Positions 15,401 through 20,147 of a DNA stretch of 20,147 nt are shown piece after piece (position 1 is the stretch's first letter; each line of letters begins with the position of its first letter). Below the pieces are notes generated by a model, which saw nothing but the letters and a program-made list of their open reading frames with translations, was not told the DNA's origin and did no database searches. This DNA is from Amoebophrya sp. AT5.2 (lineage: Eukaryota; Sar; Dinophyceae; Syndiniales; Amoebophryaceae). The DNA lies in assembly GCA_005223375.1 (NCBI GenBank), contig RXOD01004590.1, positions 1-20,147 of the forward strand, in the 5' to 3' direction. Position numbers and translations under genes: made by a program.

Positions 15401-18400
15401 CCCCTCGCCGTCGCCGTCACGCCCCTCTAAGGAGGTGAAGGCCTTCGGTGCGCCATGGTCGTCCCCAGCACCGTCTGAAGACGATGACGGCGAAAGCTGG
15501 CCGGGAGAATCTTCCGAGTTTTCGAGCAGCTGGTCATCTCGCTCATAATATGCCAGAGACTGAGGTTGGGAAACGGAAGATCCCGGCTCGTCTGCCGCGG
15601 CGTCTACGTCAACGTCTTCTCCGCCTGCATTTATTTTAGCATCTTCTTCTATGCTTTTTTTGAACACTTGTGTTGTGCTCTCTCTTTTCCGCACCACCAG
15701 CTCTGCGCACGACTTGAGCAAAGCCCGGTCGAGAAGGTCCCGCGACACACTAGAGTCCGCCCTCAGGCACATCGGGTTCCCCCGCAGCTCCAAAATCGCG
15801 AGTTTCGGAAACAAGCGCGGCAACACTTGGAGCTCGCGCATGTCTGACAGCAGATTGTCGCCCAAGTAAAGCGCGCGGAGGCCCGGGTACGAGGTCGGCG
15901 CCGCAATTCCAACGGTGTGGAGGTGGTCAGCACTTGCTCTATTTCGGTCCCCCAACACCTGAAATGCCAGGCTCTTGACGCAGTTCTGGGACAAATTGAG
16001 AAACTCAAGACCTGCGGGCAAGCTCGGCAGCACGTCGCAGTAAATCGCGTTTTGCGAGGCATCAAGTTGTTTTAGCTGGCGGAAGGCCTCGAGGCCCTTG
16101 AGCGATTGCAGCTTGTTGCAGGAGATATCCAGCGTCTCCAGCCTCTGCGCCACGCACAGCTGTGAGATAGAATAGCTCGGGGCGGTGGAAGAGAACGAGC
16201 TGCTGCTCTGGAGTGAGACCAGTCCGATGTTGCTCACAATCAGGTGCTGCAGGTTCTGAAAGAAAAAGTCTGTTGCTGCGGTCGCACATGGCCCTGGGCG
16301 TGGATACGACGTTTTTTCATCACCATCTGCGAGGTCCAACACACTGCAAAGGAACGCGGGTAGGTCCGCGTCGTCGTCCGGGGAGGCATCCTCTTCCTCG
16401 TCGCTAGAGCGGCACGGAACGTCGTTATTGATCGAATTGGGCTGCACATCACCAGCGCCCACGGCAGCAGATCGACCGTCGGATGAACTGGCGCTGCTGG
16501 ATAAGGGCACAGACGAAGATGAATATCGTGCCTGCATTTTTGCCCGACGTTGCTGCACCATCTGGGTGACGTTGAGAGTCTTGCGCGACGCATTCAGTGA
16601 CACGTCTCCCACGGAGTTTGAGTTCTCCCGAACAAGACTCGCAGTTCCACCTCCACCAGCTCCTCCTGACACTGCCCCCGATAGCAGGTCCTTCGCTGGA
16701 CTTCGCCGTCTCGTCGGACTTCCGCCCGAAACCCCGAGCCCGAGAACAGAAGTCTGGATCCTGCTACCATCGCCCTCCTTCAATGGCGAAAGCGAGAGGT
16801 GGCACCCTGACTTGCCGGCTCCTCCTCCTGCCCGGGGCGCGCCCGGCGTCGGAAAGGCTGCGGGCCGAAACGGATCTGACGAAGCTGACGCCGAGGCGGC
16901 GTTCTCTGTGAGATCAGCTGAGTCTCCCCCCAAACCGAGAGATAAACCGACTGCGGCGCGGCTTGCGTCGTTCTTGTGGCCGCCACCCAGCTCGTCGTGA
17001 TCTGCGACAGCGCTCGCGGCCGTGGCCGTCACAACTTGCGGTGGTTGCACCACACTGTTCGTAATCAACAGAATGACCTTCATTGAGTTTACAAGCTTCA
17101 GGCTCGGGTGCGTTGCAACCAGCAGCCGCTGCATCTCAGCGGAGTGGTACGGGTTGCATGATCCACGCGAAGGATGCCCCCCGACAGCTCCACTCCCGCT
17201 CTCGAATACGCCTTCTGGCACATCTATGAGCAACTCTTCGACCTTCGGCGCCCACTCGTCGAGGCCTCCTTCGGCGATTGCAGCAGTGTGCAGCAAAGTG
17301 CCCAGGTGGAACTCCGCGTTGCCGGTGAGATGCAGGCGCTTGCAGTTCGGGAATAGCCGTCGCTCCGTCTGCGAGGTGGATGGCCGCTGCTCGCTTGCTG
17401 TTGAAGACGTACAGATCGACGACGACGAGGGGCGGGAGGATGGTTTCAAGAAGTTCCACGAGAGGTCCACGATTTCGCAGCTCCAGCTGCTGCCCAGGTC
17501 TTCAGCCGCGCTCACGAATCGGTTCATGCCCAGTACCAGCGTCTTCAGCTTGTGCAGGCCCACGAAGCAGTCTTTGCTCAACCGCCGCAGGTTCGCACCC
17601 CAGAGGTTCACGTAGGTGATGCTCTCGATCTGAGCCGACTCGACGCGGTGCAGCGAGAGGAGAATGCGCTGCCGCTCCCGAAGCACCGCGCGCTCTAGCG
17701 TGGCCCTCTGCGTGACGGTCCGGGAGTCCGAGGTGGCGTTCAGGTCCCACGCGGACGCGAGGTCTTCCGCGCTGGAGAACTGTCCGACGCGGAAGTGCGT
17801 GCGCGTGTGGCTGCCGAGCGGGTGGGAATTCGTCATGTGGTCAAACACCGTTTTCTGGTTGAAATTCACCGAGGGAGTGGTGGTCGGCCGAAAGTGGGAA
17901 GGCAGCGCGCCGGAGGCGGTCTCGAAAAACACATCGTACGCGGCAGAGGCAGAGGTAGACGAAGGCGGCCCGCCCGTGAGGGAGGGACGAGCAGGAGCTC
18001 CCGCGCCAGTACGTGTAAGCACCCGCTCCGCCAGTGTGTGGGCAAACACGGTCGTGACAAGAAAGGCGAACTCGCGCAGCCTGGGCCAAAACAAGCCGAA
18101 ATCACGCTTGATCAGCTCTTCGGAAGTGGAATTCACCTGCCGCCCAAGCCATTTCTCGTAGATCTTCGTCAGCAACTTCGGGTCAGAAGAAGACGAAGGA
18201 ACGCCAAGGGAACTCGATGCGGAAGAGGAAGACGAGGCTCGTAATGAAGATGACGAAGCTCCCGAAAAAGGAGGAACTGTAGCAACCATTTCTGTACCCG
18301 ACGCTGTCGTAGTGGAGGACGTATGTGTATCAACATGGTCGCCGGGCAGCGAGGTTGCGGTTGGCTGCACCGATTCTGGTGCCGAGCAGGACAACATTTT

Positions 18401-20147
18401 CTCCTGGGACTGGACCTTTGTTGCGTCCCCGACGTCGGCGTTCTTTCCGACCAGGTTGCATTCGATTTTTTCCGTCTCTGAATCGTACACAAACTCCAGC
18501 TGCAGCAAGAACGCCGGCTCGCACCTCGACGCGTCCCGGAAGCGCCAGATTTTTTGTCGCGGGTCGCTGTCAAGTGTTCGGTATCGTCCGGACACGGAGT
18601 CATACCCCGGACTGGACAGAAACTCTTGCAGGGACTTGCTCCGCGCGAACGAGTGAAACAAATGGCTCTCATGCTGCCCGCTCCCGCTGCGCGTTGTCTC
18701 AACTTTGGGAGCAGGAGACGCAGTCGCTTGCGCCTCCTCGTCGCGCGCGCTCTTTGCTTCTTGTAGTTTCTTCCATTCGCGCTCGAAGTTGCTCATGGCG
18801 GGGGGCTCAAGAAGTGGGGACCCATCCGGACCTTCGCCCCCAGCACCGGCCGAGGAACTCGACGAGGAGGCGCCGCTTGTGGTTCTTCCGCATCCGCGAA
18901 GCGGATCGATGTACCCGTCGCTCTCCAGCGAGAACGTATTCAGGGTGCGCACAGCGAGTTCGACGGCCCGTTCCTTGCTCTTCGTAGGGCTCGCGGGTGG
19001 CGAGCAACCCGAGGCTGTTCCTGTAGTTGGACTCGCACTCCCTGTCAGCGGAGGTGGCTGCTCTCGCTGCTCTGGTCGTCCTGTTGCTCGTCCGCTGGCG
19101 CCGCCGGACGAGGCCACGACTGATGACGCTAAGGCGAGCCCGACTCCTTGTTTATTGAGCATCGTTCTCGATTTCCTTCCCGTTGGCGACGGAGACGATG
19201 GCGTCGTGGGTGGCCGTTCATCTGGGTCCCCTCCCAGCGACCCGCCTGGAGGCTTTGCCCTGCGCGCCCATGCCTGCGCCTGCGCCACGTGAGCGCCGTT
19301 CGCTTTCAGCAACGAATCAATCTGGATGCTGCTTCCGGGAAGTTGCTGCGCCGGTCTCTTCAGTAAGCCGTACCTGCTGACGTACGTCTGCTCGCTGTCC
19401 ATGGGCGGGAAGAGGTAGTGGTGTCTGGAGAACAGGCCGCACGGCGGCGCTCTCGTCGACGGCCGGACGTTGCTCGCGGTCTGAAAGCTTGAGGCGTTCG
19501 ACAGATTCTGCATGGTACCTCCAGCTGGAGGTGCTGGTGCGCCAGGTACGTCGTAACCCGGAGAAGATGACGGACCTCCAGCTGCACCGGACACACTGCT
19601 GAAGGAAGACCCCCCTCCTCCGGCGAGCGACGTACTTCGGCCGAAGGAAGATGCGCCGCCGCTTTCTTTCTGGTAGTGGAAGAAGGGGTCCGCGACGTCG
19701 GGCAACTCGTTTTGCATGCCAAAGGCTTGACACACGAGGAGCTCGGCGCCACCGAGGTAACGCTTCTTCAGGGTATCTGCTGATCCGATCCCGGATGATT
19801 TTTGCGAGCACGACATGCGGTCCAGCTGCTCTCCTCCGAATACGCTCTGCGCGAAATCGCTCTCCGCGAATTGCTGCAACACCGGATACAGTGCCACTGC
19901 GACTGAGTTGGTCAAGAACACGCAGAACTCAGTCGCGTACGGCGACCAGTTTTGCGACGTCAGCAGTGCGGAGGTTGCTTGCAACGCTGAATTGTTGGAC
20001 ACCGTGCCAGGGCGGCTGCCGGCTCCTGCCCCCGCCCGTCCATAACCACCAGGAGATCCTTCTACGCCACCCCCAGCGTTACCACCTCCACCTCCCTCGA
20101 GCGTCAGGAACAGCTGCTCCGCCTCGTCTATGGTGGGACCAGCTGGT
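12413..20147 (-). CDS. Giant multi-block leucine-rich repeat protein, LRRC9-like, 5' end outside the window
   Basis: One reading frame stays open from the right edge to TGA at 12413, at least 2,577 aa without a visible intron. The start lies beyond the window. Before the LRRs is PAFLLQLEFVYDSE (near 18490), like a segment I associate with LRRC9-type proteins. LRR block 1 lies at about 17640-17290 (ITYVNLWGANLRRLS, LHKLKTLVLGMNRF). Block 2 lies at about 16260-15760 (LETLDISCNKLQSLKGLEAF, LEFLNLSQNCVKSL, LAILELRGNP). Block 3 lies at about 14670-13120 (LKYLSLDNNVI, LQHLELSYNQL, LRVLVLAHNQI, LRALILNHNKI, LEEIFLTHNRL, LKLLKLDFNRV). Cap-like motifs are YRLSLIYLLRDSLQYLDGMS and FYRFTLCQHLAALEIIDGRK. 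Linkers are Ser/Gly-rich or acidic, and a basic coiled-coil-like stretch (KQKREERRRQREQDRLAKQK) lies near 15290-15230. Likely role is protein-protein scaffolding, possibly in cilia; the family assignment is moderate, the LRR call firm. Confidence 0.85.
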   Translation of the reverse strand, partial: PAGPTIDEAEQLFLTLEGGGGGNAGGGVEGSPGGYGRAGAGAGSRPGTVSNNSALQATSALLTSQNWSPYATEFCVFLTNSVAVALYPVLQQFAESDFAQSVFGGEQLDRMSCSQKSSGIGSADTLKKRYLGGAELLVCQAFGMQNELPDVADPFFHYQKESGGASSFGRSTSLAGGGGSSFSSVSGAAGGPSSSPGYDVPGAPAPPAGGTMQNLSNASSFQTASNVRPSTRAPPCGLFSRHHYLFPPMDSEQTYVSRYGLLKRPAQQLPGSSIQIDSLLKANGAHVAQAQAWARRAKPPGGSLGGDPDERPPTTPSSPSPTGRKSRTMLNKQGVGLALASSVVASSGGASGRATGRPEQREQPPPLTGSASPTTGTASGCSPPASPTKSKERAVELAVRTLNTFSLESDGYIDPLRGCGRTTSGASSSSSSAGAGGEGPDGSPLLEPPAMSNFEREWKKLQEAKSARDEEAQATASPAPKVETTRSGSGQHESHLFHSFARSKSLQEFLSSPGYDSVSGRYRTLDSDPRQKIWRFRDASRCEPAFLLQLEFVYDSETEKIECNLVGKNADVGDATKVQSQEKMLSCSAPESVQPTATSLPGDHVDTHTSSTTTASGTEMVATVPPFSGASSSSLRASSSSSASSSLGVPSSSSDPKLLTKIYEKWLGRQVNSTSEELIKRDFGLFWPRLREFAFLVTTVFAHTLAERVLTRTGAGAPARPSLTGGPPSSTSASAAYDVFFETASGALPSHFRPTTTPSVNFNQKTVFDHMTNSHPLGSHTRTHFRVGQFSSAEDLASAWDLNATSDSRTVTQRATLERAVLRERQRILLSLHRVESAQIESITYVNLWGANLRRLSKDCFVGLHKLKTLVLGMNRFVSAAEDLGSSWSCEIVDLSWNFLKPSSRPSSSSICTSSTASEQRPSTSQTERRLFPNCKRLHLTGNAEFHLGTLLHTAAIAEGGLDEWAPKVEELLIDVPEGVFESGSGAVGGHPSRGSCNPYHSAEMQRLLVATHPSLKLVNSMKVILLITNSVVQPPQVVTATAASAVADHDELGGGHKNDASRAAVGLSLGLGGDSADLTENAASASASSDPFRPAAFPTPGAPRAGGGAGKSGCHLSLSPLKEGDGSRIQTSVLGLGVSGGSPTRRRSPAKDLLSGAVSGGAGGGGTASLVRENSNSVGDVSLNASRKTLNVTQMVQQRRAKMQARYSSSSVPLSSSASSSDGRSAAVGAGDVQPNSINNDVPCRSSDEEEDASPDDDADLPAFLCSVLDLADGDEKTSYPRPGPCATAATDFFFQNLQHLIVSNIGLVSLQSSSSFSSTAPSYSISQLCVAQRLETLDISCNKLQSLKGLEAFRQLKQLDASQNAIYCDVLPSLPAGLEFLNLSQNCVKSLAFQVLGDRNRASADHLHTVGIAAPTSYPGLRALYLGDNLLSDMRELQVLPRLFPKLAILELRGNPMCLRADSSVSRDLLDRALLKSCAELVVRKRESTTQVFKKSIEEDAKINAGGEDVDVDAAADEPGSSVSQPQSLAYYERDDQLLENSEDSPGQLSPSSSSDGAGDDHGAPKAFTSLEGRDGDGEGEEGPQEGDNLNDEGHEDQSTTFFDDSCTRLEDRTLRKQKREERRRQREQDRLAKQKAKRESQAVAKPIGRGDVMPKVGMDYSYAASLSSAGTSRPSSSSSASLSLEVMQKAAGARENADGGGKSKRRTNKAASMTAEDLREQELGRNVWGTGRDAHVEHDLQKFFPTERADGSRSGSSTSASAAGAAENDANVRRAGAHAHAPDLLEGADGIDLQIKLAPADDQRREHQVAPADPRGVRNRNHLRVSKLYRLSLIYLLRDSLQYLDGMSITDAELKAAWQTFRTTLTPDLLLQQSGCFYHAKLRALTALNLTSAKLSDLSDGILSDRWLPQLKYLSLDNNVIRTGRIGPLRKLLTLKMNRCCVGELSRFVGVASAAAAVEPNANRICGATSSDTSGGAASGAGGTSSSTSSESSSGHQMQMVDGGAQRIVSSGPAAASSYNINPPTSSSAATTMKPRNRSIFFDSLPKLQHLELSYNQLRSATPFAALGEQIFSELRVLVLAHNQITALAPTRFTARDFPPNPSCPPTAGGIGVVVAATASGSSGATAGGGGVGATTAGGSLTDDEPAAPTPAPNENTASTTTTTSSSTTLRKEQAPFRSLKKLRALILNHNKIRFTDAFSFFQEQRINPTNSSTLHPHGINVDAPALEEIFLTHNRLSSLDCFSAVKNLKLLKLDFNRVSALEAIQLMVPRITVGEKLQETTTRRKRMVKMEELLESMCHTISLARNPVARKPFYRFTLCQHLAALEIIDGRKVTQEDRLGYSLKQDSLVRKSQLLQVLDGTANQGQNAGGSGSSSDLSLPTGFATLRPERGGVLQGNSSSTEPHRTAFHHASPSTVATRSSRLKEALHQRAAAAVVQQMTASSTSSAVLNEQEEASEKGHQHGHDLVPVRGEDIDLLEEIGASAATTMLQKTKIVKTSSLYGGRSGGGGALKRDQGTSGGFSGSGGGVDAGAGAGGSFSGPNGNAPNEYLLRTPTRTRFSPTKKLSSSGGGHR
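19517..19532. repeat. 16-bp perfect palindrome in the LRR gene
   Basis: acctccagctggaggt equals its own reverse complement. It encodes part of APAPPAGGT in a low-complexity region. A related word, acctccagctgca, occurs about 50 bp away, so repetitive Pro/Gly codons may explain it. Confidence 0.6.

Overview
The window is nuclear DNA from a eukaryote. It carries a complete gene for the largest subunit of RNA polymerase III, split by four GT-AG introns, with long low-complexity inserts. Coding DNA is GC-rich and the spacers are richer in AT and simple words. All four gene models lie on the minus strand, in the order (5' to 3' of the transcripts) giant LRR protein, two-exon protein of unknown function, small hydrophobic protein, RPC1. 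Head-to-tail order, large disordered inserts in conserved proteins and a probably cilium-linked LRR protein suggest a flagellated protist, perhaps an alveolate related to dinoflagellates. That is inference: no rRNA, spliced leader or other taxonomic marker is present.

Region by region. 70-6749: RPC1 in five exons, about 1,932 aa, holding the catalytic NADFDGDEMN loop and the trigger-loop region. 6750-8036: spacer with no convincing gene; its part at 7295-7885 is very rich in GATC. 8037-8321: a 94-codon small ORF with one hydrophobic segment (tentative). 8322-8868: spacer. 8869-10863: two-exon gene of about 614 aa, family not recognised, whose exons contain three long, nearly perfect palindromes of 33, 51 and 33 bp. 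10864-12412: spacer of about 1.5 kb with no supported gene. 12413-20147: one uninterrupted reading frame running off the right edge, at least 2,577 aa, with several LRR blocks separated by long Ser/Gly/acidic linkers; it resembles LRRC9-type proteins.

The genes show no obvious shared pathway: a housekeeping polymerase subunit sits beside a likely ciliary scaffold. The most unusual signals are the frame-neutral palindromes inside the unknown gene, where both DNA strands encode almost the same peptide, and the GATC-rich spacer upstream of RPC1. I do not see a defence island, CRISPR array, tRNA, rRNA or recognisable transposase.
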